Assembly: GCF_008693385.1 (NCBI RefSeq) | Contig: NZ_CP044065.1 | Location: 3,348,001-3,412,000, forward strand | Length of the DNA stretch: 64,000 bases | Direction: 5' to 3' | Source: Cupriavidus pauculus | GTDB taxonomy: Bacteria > Pseudomonadota > Gammaproteobacteria > Burkholderiales > Burkholderiaceae | Shown here: piece after piece, positions 18,974 to 27,203 of the stretch | How positions within the stretch are numbered: position 1 is the first letter of the stretch | How the letters are laid out: each line of letters opens with the position of its first letter | Program-made: the position numbers and the translations under genes | The notes under the pieces: generated by a model | Seen by the model: the letters and a program-made list of their open reading frames with translations, nothing else | Databases searched by the model: none | Told to the model about the DNA's origin: nothing

Positions 18974-20287
18974 ATGGCCGAGTCGATGCCGCCGTCGACC
19001 GACGTGCCGCCCGCGGGCATGGCAGTCGCGCGCGCGGAATCGCGCAGCGAATCGAGCACCGAAAGCGTCTGGCACGACCGGCGCCACGACTCGATGTTCG
19101 TGCGGCTGTTCTTCGTCATGGCCGCGATCATGCTGGCCGTGCATGTGCTTGGCGTCACCGTCATCGAAGGATTGTTTCCGCGCCCGGGTTCCGACCGGCA
19201 TGCGCAACAGATGCGCCGCGCGGCGTCGGACGCGATGGCGGGCATGGGCGGCATGGGCACCGCGCCGCAAGGGTTGCTGCAACGCGCCGATACCGACGGT
19301 GACGGCGATATCGACGACGACGATTACTACGGGCCGCCGCTGCGCAGCCTGCACGACAATCGCTTCGGTCCGGGGTTCAAGCCGGAACAGGGCGGCATGC
19401 GTGGCGGTCCGCCGCCGGGCGGTCCGTTGCACGGCCTGTGGCCGCCGCATCTCGGCATGGTGTTCCAGCTCGCCGCGATCCTCATCGCCTCGTGGGTCGG
19501 CGCGCGGCTGCTCGCGCGTCCGGTCCAGCAGCTCGCGCGCGGGGCCGGGCGTCTTGCGCAGGACGTCCACGCGCCGCCGCTGGACGAGCATACGGGCCCG
19601 GCCGAAGCGCGTGCCGCCACGCATGCACTGAACCTGATGCAGCAGCGCATCCGCACGCAGCTCGCGCAGCAGTCGCGGTTTCTTGCAGCGGTGTCGCACG
19701 ACCTGCGGACGCCGCTCACGCGCATGAGCCTCCGCATCGAACGCATCGAAAGCAATGACGTGCGCTACCGGCTGCGACAGGACCTCGCCGAGATGAACGG
19801 GCTGATCGACGCCACGCTGTATTACCTGCGCGAGCGCGACGATGCCACGGGCCCGCGCCAGCGTGTCGATGTGCAGGCGCTGCTGCAGGCCATCGTCGAC
19901 GATGCGCAGGAGATCGGGCAGGACGTGGCGCTGATCGGCAGCGCGCAGCCGATGCATGCGTACCCCGCGGAATTGCGGCGCGCGGTCGTGAACCTCGTCG
20001 AGAACGCGCATCGTTATGGCGGTGCCGCGCAGATCGTGCTGTCGGACAGTGCCGAGCGCGTCGTGATCGATGTATGCGACAGCGGGCCGGGTATTCCGCC
20101 CGCCGAACTGCAACGCGTGCTCGAGCCGTTCTACCGCGTGGAGTCGTCGCGCAGCCGCGCGACGGGCGGCGTGGGCATGGGCCTCGCGATCGCGGCCGAT
20201 ATCGTGGCGCGCCATGGCGGCGAGCTCGAGTTGTCGAACCGTCTGGAAGGCGGCCTGCGCGTGCGCATCGTGCTGCCGAGAGACTGA
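18974..20287 (+). CDS. Sensor histidine kinase with an EF-hand-like loop in its sensor region
   Basis: 437 residues. Transmembrane helices lie at about 42-64 and 161-180, with a periplasmic segment of roughly 95 residues between them. That segment contains DTDGDGDIDDDD (residues 106-117), which fits the calcium-binding EF-hand loop (D at 1, 3, 5; G at 6; I at 8; D at 9 and 12), next to Gly/Pro/Met/His-rich runs. Then come HAMP (about 181-230), the H box 'AAVSHDLRTPLTR' (His242), N box 'NLVENAHRYG', and G boxes 'DSGPGIP' and 'GVGMGLAIA'. Cotranscribed with the response regulator. The ligand could be a divalent cation, by inference. Confidence 0.93.
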   Translation: MAESMPPSTDVPPAGMAVARAESRSESSTESVWHDRRHDSMFVRLFFVMAAIMLAVHVLGVTVIEGLFPRPGSDRHAQQMRRAASDAMAGMGGMGTAPQGLLQRADTDGDGDIDDDDYYGPPLRSLHDNRFGPGFKPEQGGMRGGPPPGGPLHGLWPPHLGMVFQLAAILIASWVGARLLARPVQQLARGAGRLAQDVHAPPLDEHTGPAEARAATHALNLMQQRIRTQLAQQSRFLAAVSHDLRTPLTRMSLRIERIESNDVRYRLRQDLAEMNGLIDATLYYLRERDDATGPRQRVDVQALLQAIVDDAQEIGQDVALIGSAQPMHAYPAELRRAVVNLVENAHRYGGAAQIVLSDSAERVVIDVCDSGPGIPPAELQRVLEPFYRVESSRSRATGGVGMGLAIAADIVARHGGELELSNRLEGGLRVRIVLPRD

Positions 20288-20303
20288 GCCCGAGGAGGGA
20301 TGG

Positions 20304-21482
20304 CTAGGCCCGCTGCGGGGCGCCGTCCTTGCCGATGACCGCCAGCTGCACGTACTGCGACCCGCGCGCGCCGCGCGTGAAATCGAGCAGAAAATCCCCG
20401 ACGTCGATCCGTGACTGCATCGCGCGCCGCAACTCCGGCGCCCCCGGTGCGCGCGTACCCGCCGCTGCGCGCGCGAGCCATGCCGCGCCGATGTATCCGG
20501 CCAGCGTCGCGGGCGAAGGCGGTTCGTCGAGGTACTGCTTCATCCGTGCCACGTGTTCCTTCACCACGCGCAGCGTCGACGCCTGCGGGCCCGGCGCCAC
20601 CTGCGTGAGCACGATGCCGCCCGCATAGCGCGCGCCAAGAATCTCGCGCGCCGATGCCGGACTGACCGATGACAATCCCACCAGAAAGCCGAACCAGCCC
20701 TGCGCGGCCAGCGCGCGGCCGAGGTTGCCGTACGCGAGCGTATCGCCGGCAATCAGCACGGCACCGGGCTTGCGCGCCGCGATCTGCCGCGCGCTTTCCG
20801 TGACGTCGCCCGTCAGTTCGAACGCGCGCGTCGACATGTCCTGCTCCATCCGCGCGAGCCACGGCGTCCCCTTGCGCAGCGTGCCGGCCGCGAAGTCCGG
20901 CGCGACGGCGAGCGCGATACCCGACAGGCCGTAGCTGCGCAGCTGCTTCACCGCGACATCGAGTTCGGACTCGTAGTCGGACCGCGTGTACCAGACGTTG
21001 TCCGCGGGCAGGGCCAGGCCGGACAGCGGCGCAACGATCTGCACGCCGCGGCGCGTGAGGTCCGTCGACTGCACGAGCGCCGGCAGCAGGCCGTCGCCGG
21101 GGCCGAACAGCACGTCGGCGCGCTCGTTATCGACGAGCGCCACGGCCTGCCGCAGCGCATTGCGGGGATCGGGATCGGCGTCGCGCACGATATGGGCGAT
21201 ATGGATGCCGCCGTTCACGGCACCGTTTGCCGCATTCGACGCATCGAACAGCACCTTGGCGCCCGCGAGGTAATCGCGGGCAAGATCGGCCTGCGTCCCC
21301 GCGCGGTCGACCAGATGCACGACCACGAGTTGTCGTCGCCCGATGGTCGCGGGACTGGCGGTCTGCGCATACGACGGCCATACCCAGCCCGCGCCGAGCG
21401 CGGCCAGTGCCGATAGCGTTCGCCGGCGGGCAACGGACACGGGGAGCGCATGCTGCGCGGACGGTGCGGGCGATGGACGCAT
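20304..21482 (-). CDS. ABC transporter substrate-binding protein (type-I periplasmic fold)
   Basis: 392 residues from ATG 21482; the longer open frame upstream overlaps the hemN promoter. The N-terminus '[26 protein letters not shown]' is an export signal with a twin-arginine-like RRRTLSA. The body follows the Leu/Ile/Val-binding pattern ('[19 protein letters not shown]', '[16 protein letters not shown]', '[14 protein letters not shown]'). No permease genes are adjacent, so it may be an orphan or sensory binding protein. It converges on the kinase gene with 16 bases between. Confidence 0.8.
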   Translation of the reverse strand: MRPSPAPSAQHALPVSVARRRTLSALAALGAGWVWPSYAQTASPATIGRRQLVVVHLVDRAGTQADLARDYLAGAKVLFDASNAANGAVNGGIHIAHIVRDADPDPRNALRQAVALVDNERADVLFGPGDGLLPALVQSTDLTRRGVQIVAPLSGLALPADNVWYTRSDYESELDVAVKQLRSYGLSGIALAVAPDFAAGTLRKGTPWLARMEQDMSTRAFELTGDVTESARQIAARKPGAVLIAGDTLAYGNLGRALAAQGWFGFLVGLSSVSPASAREILGARYAGGIVLTQVAPGPQASTLRVVKEHVARMKQYLDEPPSPATLAGYIGAAWLARAAAGTRAPGAPELRRAMQSRIDVGDFLLDFTRGARGSQYVQLAVIGKDGAPQRA

Positions 21483-21585
21483 GGCGGGCTCAGGTAGCAC
21501 GGGTGGCTCACGAAGGGCGGAGCGTAGCCAGCGTTCGTGTCTGCGTTGTGACGCCCGGCCTGTGGATAACTTCGTTGCCGTCGAC

Positions 21586-21634
21586 TTGATACCGATCAAC
21601 GCGTGCGGAAATTCGTGGGAATACGATCTCGAAC
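21586..21634 (+). promoter_or_regulatory. FNR/Anr box and promoter of hemN
   Basis: TTGAT-ACCG-ATCAA (21586-21599) is a perfect match to the FNR/Anr consensus. A TACGAT -10 element (21622-21627) places the start near 21634, putting the box centre at about -41.5, the standard position for a class II activated promoter. It lies 24 bases upstream of hemN and predicts induction under low oxygen. Confidence 0.85.
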
Positions 21635-21657
21635 ATCGCCCCATCTCTGTATGCGCC

Positions 21658-23121
21658 ATGTCAGGCCCCGACTTTCCGTTTCTCTTTCCCTTTTCCTACG
21701 CCTCCCAATCGCCGCCTGCGGCCGTCACGCGCTTCGATCGCGATGCGCTCGCCGACTTCCGCGCGCTGGCCGGACGCATCGATGGCAACGGGCCGCGCTA
21801 TACGTCGTATCCGACGGCCGATCGTTTCCATGCGGGATTTCCGGAGGCCGGCTATCTCGACGCGCTCGACGATTGCGCGCGGGACGCTTCGGCGCCGCTG
21901 TCGCTCTACCTCCATGTCCCGTTCTGCGACAACGTTTGCTACTACTGCGGCTGCAACAAGATCGTCACGCGCGATCATGGCCGCAGCAGCCGGTACGTCG
22001 ACTATCTCGTGCGCGAGATGGTGCTCGTCGCGCAGCGGCTCGGCACGCGGCGCCCCGTCATGCAGTCGCACTGGGGCGGCGGCACGCCGACCTTTCTCGA
22101 TCCCGGCGAGATGGAACGCGTGATGGCGGCTCTCGATGCGCATTTCGATCTGCTGCCCGAGGGCGAACATGCGATCGAGATCGACCCGCGCACCGTCGAT
22201 GACGCGCGCATGTCGCGGCTGCGCGATCTCGGCTTCAATCGCATCAGCCTCGGCGTGCAGGACTTCCATCCCGAGGTCCAGCAGGCCATTCACCGCGTGC
22301 AGCCGTTCGCGCAGACGCGCGACGCGGTGTTCGCGGCGCGCCGGCTCGGTTTCCGCTCGGTCAGCATGGACCTGATCTACGGGCTGCCGCACCAGACGAC
22401 GGCGCGGTTCCAGGAAACGCTCGATCGCGTACTGGTACTGCTGCCGAACCGCATCTCGGTCTACAGCTACGCGCATCTGCCGCACGTGTTCAAACCGCAA
22501 CGCCGGATCGACACAGCCGCGCTGCCGGCGCCGGCCGAAAAGCTCGACATCCTCGTCTCGACGATCGAACGGCTGACGGCGGAGGGGTACGTCTATATCG
22601 GCATGGACCATTTCGCGCTGCCCGACGACGACCTCGCGCGTGCCCAGCGCGACGGCCGGCTGCAACGGAATTTTCAGGGCTATGCGACGCATGCGGGCTA
22701 CGACCAGCTCGGCTTCGGCGTGTCCGCGATCGGGTCGGTGGCGGGACGCTATGTCCAGAACTACCGGACGCTCGACGACTACTACACGGCGCTCGACGCG
22801 GACCGCCTGCCCGTGTCGCGTGGCTTCGAGATGTCCGCGGACGACCATCTGCGCAAGACGGTCATCGGCGAGCTGATGTGCAACGGCAGGCTCGATATCG
22901 CGCAGATCGAGGCACGCTTCGCTATCGATTTCGCACAGTCTTTCGCCCCCGAACTCCGTGACCTGGACGAACTGGCCACGCAGGGCCTGGTACGCCGCGA
23001 CCCGACCCGCATCGACGTCACAGAACTCGGCCGACTGCTGGTTCGCCGCATCGCGATGGTGTTCGACCGTTATCTGAGGGAGGCGGAACCGGTGCCGCTG
23101 CGGTATTCGCGGGTGGTGTGA
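21658..23121 (+). CDS. hemN: Oxygen-independent coproporphyrinogen III dehydrogenase
   Basis: 487 residues. The radical-SAM cluster motif is '[16 protein letters not shown]' (Cys90, Cys94, Cys97, plus the conserved Cys99). '[13 protein letters not shown]' at the N-terminus and '[10 protein letters not shown]' after the cluster are HemN hallmarks separating it from HemW. It makes protoporphyrinogen IX from coproporphyrinogen III without oxygen, in the cytoplasm. ATG 21658 fits the family start; the upstream open frame runs through the promoter. The perfect FNR box upstream agrees with an anaerobic role. Confidence 0.97.
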   Translation: MSGPDFPFLFPFSYASQSPPAAVTRFDRDALADFRALAGRIDGNGPRYTSYPTADRFHAGFPEAGYLDALDDCARDASAPLSLYLHVPFCDNVCYYCGCNKIVTRDHGRSSRYVDYLVREMVLVAQRLGTRRPVMQSHWGGGTPTFLDPGEMERVMAALDAHFDLLPEGEHAIEIDPRTVDDARMSRLRDLGFNRISLGVQDFHPEVQQAIHRVQPFAQTRDAVFAARRLGFRSVSMDLIYGLPHQTTARFQETLDRVLVLLPNRISVYSYAHLPHVFKPQRRIDTAALPAPAEKLDILVSTIERLTAEGYVYIGMDHFALPDDDLARAQRDGRLQRNFQGYATHAGYDQLGFGVSAIGSVAGRYVQNYRTLDDYYTALDADRLPVSRGFEMSADDHLRKTVIGELMCNGRLDIAQIEARFAIDFAQSFAPELRDLDELATQGLVRRDPTRIDVTELGRLLVRRIAMVFDRYLREAEPVPLRYSRVV

Positions 23122-23158
23122 GGAGGGCGATGAGTAGAGAATTCAGAGAACGACGAGT

Positions 23159-23193
23159 TTGCAAACCGATCTCCGCTCGCTTATCATCAAGCC
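23159..23193 (+). promoter_or_regulatory. Sigma-70-like promoter of a candidate small RNA
   Basis: TTGCAA (23159-23164) and TATCAT (23182-23187) are separated by exactly 17 bases, a good sigma-70 match. No open frame with a ribosome site follows on this strand before the terminator at 23257. Confidence 0.5.
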
Positions 23194-23750
23194 GTTGGGT
23201 CCGCTGGGGCGTCGGATAGTTGTTCGTTACCCGAGCGAGCGTACCCTTCAGATTCCAGGCCGCTTTCGAGCGGCCTTTCCTTTTTCTGGCATGCGGGAGG
23301 GGCTTCGGCTTGCCTTGCCGGACTGACATCGCCTTTCGGAATGACCGAGTACAACTCGGCTCTCGGCTTCCGTGCCGTCAACTCCAGGATTGCCATGTCC
23401 CGCACTGCGCTTCCGTAGCGATCCACGCGTACAACGATACTCCGAACGGTAGTCATCTTGCTCGATGCATGGACGACGGCGGACTCGGCCAGCGCGCTTG
23501 TCATTTGAGCTATCACATCGTCGATGGTGTAGCCATCTCTCACGATCCGGCTCTGATGCAAATGCCGCCCAAGAAAGACGATCTCGGGTAGTTCGAGGCC
23601 AGGGAGTCCGTGCGCGGTCCTGGCGACATTGATGGCGTCATGTTGTGCGGCTGTCAGTTGGCCGATGAGCATCGGCCTGAGGCGGACGCCTTCTGCGATG
23701 TGCTTGAGATGAGCACGAATCTCACCCTCGATACCCTCGAATAGCGGCAT
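23187..23750 (-). CDS. Hypothetical protein of the accessory region
   Basis: 187 residues from ATG 23750 (GAGG just upstream). The open frame continues upstream, but that part overlaps the terminator at 23774-23801. The core 'LPEIVFLGRHLHQSRIVRDGYTIDDVIAQMTSAL' and 'ELTARKPRAELYSVIPKGD' resembles hypothetical proteins I have met on plasmids and islands, but I cannot name a family. The last 40 residues are Pro/Glu-rich and run across the terminator of the opposite strand, so the native C-terminus may have been lost. It has no operon partner. Confidence 0.5.
   Translation of the reverse strand: MPLFEGIEGEIRAHLKHIAEGVRLRPMLIGQLTAAQHDAINVARTAHGLPGLELPEIVFLGRHLHQSRIVRDGYTIDDVIAQMTSALAESAVVHASSKMTTVRSIVVRVDRYGSAVRDMAILELTARKPRAELYSVIPKGDVSPARQAEAPPACQKKERPLESGLESEGYARSGNEQLSDAPADPTA
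23194..23287 (+). ncRNA. Candidate small RNA downstream of hemN
   Basis: A promoter-like pair at 23159-23187 and a strong terminator at 23257-23286 bracket about 90 bases. No plausible protein is encoded on the plus strand. The transcript would be antisense to the last 30 codons of the minus-strand hypothetical gene. The promoter and terminator are seen; transcription is inferred. The terminator might instead only serve hemN. Confidence 0.35.
23257..23286 (+). terminator. Rho-independent terminator downstream of hemN
   Basis: An 8-bp perfect stem (23257-23264 with 23269-23276, loop TTCG) is followed by TTCCTTTTT. The UUCG tetraloop is especially stable. Confidence 0.88.
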
Positions 23751-23773
23751 GTGCCTCTTCACCTCGTCCAAAG

Positions 23774-23801
23774 AAAAAGGCCCGCAGTTGCGGGCCTTTT
23801 T
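23774..23801 (-). terminator. Bidirectional Rho-independent terminator
   Basis: A stem AAAAAGGCCCGCA / TGCGGGCCTTTTT (23774-23786 with 23789-23801) with A and T flanks lies 108 bases beyond the stop of the diheme cytochrome gene and just upstream of the hypothetical gene. Confidence 0.88.
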
Positions 23802-23908
23802 GAGAATCAGTGCTCGACTCGATACGAGCGTCACTGTCTTCCTTGGCGAGGGAACCAACAATGGCAACAATCCGAATTCAGATCACTGTTTGATCCCAAA
23901 CAACTCTG

Positions 23909-24793
23909 TCACTTCGCGGCGTTGACCATGTAGTTCGAGGCTGCGATCACGTCGGCGTCCGGGCCGCCGTAGCCACCCTTCGGCGGCATCACGCCTTTGC
24001 CCTTCAGCGCGTAGTTGTGGATGGCGTCCATCCCTTCCGCGATACGCGGGGCCCAGGCCGCCTTGTCGCCGAACTTCGGCGCGCCGGCGACACCGGCGGC
24101 GTGGCAGGCGGCGCAAACCTGGTCGTAGACCTTCTTGCCGACCTCGGCCGACGCTGCGGCCGGAGCGGCGGCAGCTGGGGCAGGGGCGGCAGCTGCGGGT
24201 GCGGCAGGTGCAGGGGCCGCAGCGGCAGCGGGTGCGGCCGGCGCCGAGGCCTCGGCCTGCGCGGGCGCGGCGGCGGCCGGTGCCGGCGCGGGCGGCTCGG
24301 GGAACTTGGCACCGCCGGCGTCGGCCATGTAGACCACGGCGCGGCCGAGTTCGTAGTCGGTGTAGTCGTCAGGCGTGGTGCCGGCGCGCGCGGGCATGGC
24401 GCCCTTGCCGTGCAGCACCGAGTTCAGCAGGCCATTGAAGCCCTGTCCGATCCGCGCGGTCCAGTCCCCGGCGGTACCGTACTTGGGCGCGCCGGCCGCA
24501 CCGGTCGCGTGGCACGCGGCGCAGACTTCCTTGTAGACCTGCTCGCCCGTCTTGAAGACGCGCGGCGCGTTCGGATCCTTGATTTCGAGAGAGGCGATCG
24601 GCTTGATCCGGTCGTTGACCGCTTCCGCCGTCTGCGTCGATCCGGCCCCTTCGAGGGAACCGTGGCCTACGAAGTTGACCAGCAGGATGATGACAATGAT
24701 CGGGATCAGGAAGGCAGCAATCACCACAGCGATCAACTGCTTGGGCGTCTTGATGGGAGACTCGTGATGGTCGTTATGGACGTCGTCACTCAT
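23909..24793 (-). CDS. Membrane-anchored diheme cytochrome c (c5 family)
   Basis: 294 residues. An N-terminal helix (about 19-42) anchors it in the inner membrane, facing the periplasm. Two homologous cytochrome c domains each carry CAACH (91-95 and 227-231) and a distal methionine in 'GKGAMPARAG' and 'GKGVMPPKGG'. They are joined by an Ala/Pro-rich linker of about 50 residues (164-216). The domains appear to have arisen by duplication. It is probably an electron carrier between the bc1 complex and an oxidase or other acceptor. It is alone in its transcription unit. Confidence 0.92.
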   Translation of the reverse strand: MSDDVHNDHHESPIKTPKQLIAVVIAAFLIPIIVIILLVNFVGHGSLEGAGSTQTAEAVNDRIKPIASLEIKDPNAPRVFKTGEQVYKEVCAACHATGAAGAPKYGTAGDWTARIGQGFNGLLNSVLHGKGAMPARAGTTPDDYTDYELGRAVVYMADAGGAKFPEPPAPAPAAAAPAQAEASAPAAPAAAAAPAPAAPAAAAPAPAAAAPAAASAEVGKKVYDQVCAACHAAGVAGAPKFGDKAAWAPRIAEGMDAIHNYALKGKGVMPPKGGYGGPDADVIAASNYMVNAAK

Positions 24794-25140
24794 ACAGAAC
24801 TCTCGATTTTGCAGGAAACCTGGTGCAGCTCGCGTTTAACGGCTTGCTTTATATGGCCCTTTGTCGGGGGTGGATTCTGTCGCCATCTGCGCCATCGGAC
24901 TGTCCCGGGTCACGCTCGGGGCAAGCACCGCCTGAAAAGGCAACGCAAGAGCCACGAATCGACGCAAATAGCCAAGGATTATAAGCCCAACCCCGGTGCG
25001 TGGGGGCCAAAAGCGGCGGCTGCGAGACCTCCGGACTTCCCTCTCCGGCGTCCCCCGCATGGACGCGGGATCGCAAACGCTGTATCCTATGCGACTTTCC
25101 GGCGGCGGCATTCGCCCGCAGCCAAAGTCGTCACCCCAAC
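24794..25140. other. Intergenic region between cytochrome c gene and tRNA-Arg
   Basis: These 347 bases hold the upstream region of the cytochrome gene and a TATCCTAT element at 25083-25090 that could be the -10 box of the tRNA promoter. Open frames here are antisense shadows, and I see no gene. Confidence 0.5.
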
Positions 25141-25216
25141 GCGCCCGTAGCTCAATGGATAGAGTACTGCCCTCCGAAGGCAGGGGTTGCTGGTTCGATC
25201 CCAGCCGGGCGCGCCA
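25141..25216 (+). tRNA. tRNA-Arg (anticodon CCG)
   Basis: 76 bases with encoded CCA. The acceptor stem is GCGCCCG (25141-25147) with CGGGCGC (25206-25212), discriminator G. The anticodon stem CTGCC/GGCAG encloses the loop CTCCGAA, giving anticodon CCG at 25174-25176 (Arg, codon CGG). The T arm reads GGTTCGATCC. Its 3' 45 bases are repeated at 27694-27738, marking it as the attachment site of an island. Confidence 0.97.
25172..25216. repeat. Attachment-site repeat inside tRNA-Arg (left end of island)
   Basis: The last 45 bases of the tRNA, from the anticodon loop to CCA, match 27694-27738 at 43 of 45 positions (differences at tRNA positions 25204 and 25211). This is the classical att core of tRNA-targeting tyrosine integrases. 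Confidence 0.88.
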
Positions 25217-25272
25217 ATCCCCCATAAGGGTTTCCCCCATTTGCCCGCTACCGCCGCGAAGGGCGACTGCAC

Positions 25273-25395
25273 CTAGAGTGCACTTACCTTCGATGCTGGC
25301 ATCTCCGTCGGTGGCATCACCCACTGCGTCAGGTGATCCGCCGACAGGTGCGCATACCGCTGCACCATTTCCATCGTTCTCCAGCCGCCGGCTCG
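25273..25395 (-). pseudogene. Tyrosine integrase, C-terminal remnant
   Basis: Reading the minus strand from about 25395 to TAG 25275-25273 gives GGWRTMEMVQRYAHLSADHL, the conserved end of a phage/island tyrosine recombinase with the nucleophilic Tyr in MVQRYAHL. About 40 residues remain of a usual 380-420, and the sequence upstream (from Asn-Arg-Ala) no longer resembles the family. The stop lies 56 bases from the tRNA-Arg, facing it, as is normal for tRNA-site integrases. Confidence 0.85.
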
Positions 25396-25995
25396 ATTAA
25401 AGCGCACACGCGGCATCGAAACTATGAGCGCCACGCCGTCGCGTGGGCATATTTGCCGGGAGACGAAAGGTCTGGGCGAAGAGCCCCAGAAGCGTGGGGG
25501 ACCGCACTGCCACCTTCGTCGCCGAGGCCCTCCTAGATGCCCTTACGGCGCCAGCCAGATATGTGCGCGACTGCGCAGAGTCTGTGGAAAGCGGCGCCCC
25601 GACGCCCTGCAAGGTTCTGTGCCAGAATACGCACCCAATTGCGATGTCTCGGCTGTCGGGCCCCCCGGAGGGCGTCACTTGCGGGAGATAGGGCGCGAAT
25701 TCAGGTAAAGTTGGTTGGAAATGTGCCGTAAGAGCTTCTTGTGTGGCACATATAAGACGACAGGACCCAATGCAAGCGTGCTAGACTGCGAAGCCCTGCG
25801 GGAAGCCCTCCTAAAGGTGTTGACAAACGAAATCTATTGGACATCGTTTGAACCGTATCGTAGGCTTGACCCGTAGCCTGTCGGATGAGTTGGAACTCTG
25901 GCAGGCAAGCAGGATCAGATTTCAGGAGTGCGCGTCTCTGAGTGGAGCGTGTACAGCAAAGGTTTGAATTTTCGTCCCAACCAGGAGAGACCGCT
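25396..25995. other. Island intergenic region, no recognised gene
   Basis: Six hundred bases with only short overlapping frames in several phases, none with a good ribosome site or recognisable domain. A TTGACA hexamer at 25820-25825 could be a -35 element for the tiny ORF downstream, but no convincing -10 element stands 16-18 bases after it. Confidence 0.4.
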
Positions 25996-26049
25996 ATGAC
26001 ACAATACTTTGAACGTCTGCCGAAGGCGGAGCGCCTGCCTAAGGCCTAA
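25996..26049 (+). CDS. Candidate 17-residue peptide with an internal repeat
   Basis: ATG 25996 is preceded by AGGAGAG at a normal distance and the frame ends at TAA 26047-26049. The peptide is MTQYFERLPKAERLPKA, in which RLPKA occurs twice. A strong terminator begins 16 bases later, so the unit is complete: ribosome site, short frame, terminator. It could be a small protein, a leader peptide, or the coding part of a regulatory RNA. No family is known to me. Confidence 0.4.
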   Translation: MTQYFERLPKAERLPKA

Positions 26050-26064
26050 GCGCGCCCCTTCGTG

Positions 26065-26094
26065 AAAAAAGCCCACCATCAGGTGGGCTTTTTT
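26065..26094 (+). terminator. Bidirectional terminator between the tiny ORF and the island cargo gene
   Basis: AAAAAAGCCCACC (26065-26077) pairs with GGTGGGCTTTTTT (26082-26094) around loop ATCA. It ends the plus-strand unit, and its T tract overlaps the stop codon of the minus-strand cargo gene. Confidence 0.92.
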
Positions 26095-27203
26095 TATTCC
26101 AGCATTGCTAGGTAGCTGTGATTCTTGGTGTCCCTGAACCACGCCAAATCTGCATCGATTCTCGCTTCATTCTTGCTTTCTTCGCTCATTTTTATTGCAA
26201 AGCGTAGATTATCCAGCGACTTCAAAATAAATTTGTCAGCCTGCACCGAATTGCCAGCATCCGCGAATTTTTTGGCAACCAAGCAAGAATAACAGGCGAT
26301 ATTATAAACCGCCACTTCGTCAACAATATCGTACTTTTGCTGCAATTCTTCGAGCAACCTGATGGCAACCTCCAGTTGACCCATGCGTCGATAAATATTG
26401 CCCTTGGTTATAATCGCACGTTTCAAAACCATATCATCCACTGCTTCCCGGCTATCCACAGCGTTTAGATAATAGATTGCTTTATCTAGACATTCGAGAA
26501 AGACCTTATCCTCTTCGAATTTGTGACCTGGCTTGCATTGATCAAGAATGGCCTTGTAAGCATCAGCAATGTGCCGCATAACCATGCCGGTAACTACGTT
26601 AAGCTCCGCCCGATTGTCGGCCGGATATCGACGCTTGATGAAGTCCTGAACCTCTGACAGGGATTGCTCGGCCTTTCGTTGAGCTTCCTCCGCTCTGGCG
26701 ACGGTGTCGTCAGCCTTCTGCTTGGCCGCGAAAAACGAATCCACACCTTTGAAGCCCAAGAAGGCGATTAAGGCGGCCATAGCCGCTATGACGGAAAAAA
26801 GCTTGTCGTACATATCCTTGATCGAATCGTACTTATCCTTCGATCCATCAAGCGCGAGCTTCGCGACATCTACGATTGTTCTGTTTTCGGAAGGATCCGC
26901 CGGGCTCTTAATGCCATTCTCGGCGGTGGCCACTTTCCCACTTGAAGGGATATTGTCTAGCTTTTCCGATTTGGCAACGTCGGCAACGGGGATACCGGTA
27001 AGAGCGGAAATCAGCGAATTGGAAACCGCTTTCGGCATTGCAATGAAGAGCAAAGTAATGACGATCAGATACAGTGGGATATGGTAGGCGAAGGCACGAG
27101 CAATCTTCATGACCGCGCTTTTCTTCCATGTGAGGACCTCACCGTCCTTCGTTGCCGGGGCCGCTGCCGGGACTGCGTGCCCCGCTTTGTCGTCGTTAGC
27201 CAT
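26094..27203 (-). CDS. Island cargo: membrane protein with coiled coil and TPR-like C-terminus
   Basis: 369 residues from ATG 27203. Helix 1 spans about 41-60 and helix 2 about 134-157, with a polar loop of about 75 residues between. A charged coiled coil follows (about 160-190, 'KADDTVARAEEAQRKAEQSL'). The C-terminal 170 residues are TPR-like helical pairs ('KGNIYRRMGQLEVAIRLLEELQQ', 'ADKFILKSLDNLRFAIKMSEES'). Base composition is clearly more AT-rich than the surroundings, which indicates transfer. It is the only full-length gene of the island. I do not recognise a family; a defence or stress function is possible but unsupported. Confidence 0.75.
   Translation of the reverse strand: MANDDKAGHAVPAAAPATKDGEVLTWKKSAVMKIARAFAYHIPLYLIVITLLFIAMPKAVSNSLISALTGIPVADVAKSEKLDNIPSSGKVATAENGIKSPADPSENRTIVDVAKLALDGSKDKYDSIKDMYDKLFSVIAAMAALIAFLGFKGVDSFFAAKQKADDTVARAEEAQRKAEQSLSEVQDFIKRRYPADNRAELNVVTGMVMRHIADAYKAILDQCKPGHKFEEDKVFLECLDKAIYYLNAVDSREAVDDMVLKRAIITKGNIYRRMGQLEVAIRLLEELQQKYDIVDEVAVYNIACYSCLVAKKFADAGNSVQADKFILKSLDNLRFAIKMSEESKNEARIDADLAWFRDTKNHSYLAMLE

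Noticed and set aside
21561..21569. TGTGGATAA DnaA-box matches here and at 6739 and 33281, considered as an origin
   Set aside because: Single scattered boxes, two within coding sequence, with no AT-rich unwinding region, dnaA or dnaN.
25087..25324. Minus-strand ORFs reading WDRTSNPCLRR... and LGSNQQPLPSEG... across the tRNA
   Set aside because: They are the well-known false translations of the antisense of a tRNA gene; the tRNA-Arg fold is clear on the plus strand.
25397..25708. Several overlapping short frames on both strands in the island
   Set aside because: No ribosome sites, no domain, and conflicting frames; left as unassigned.
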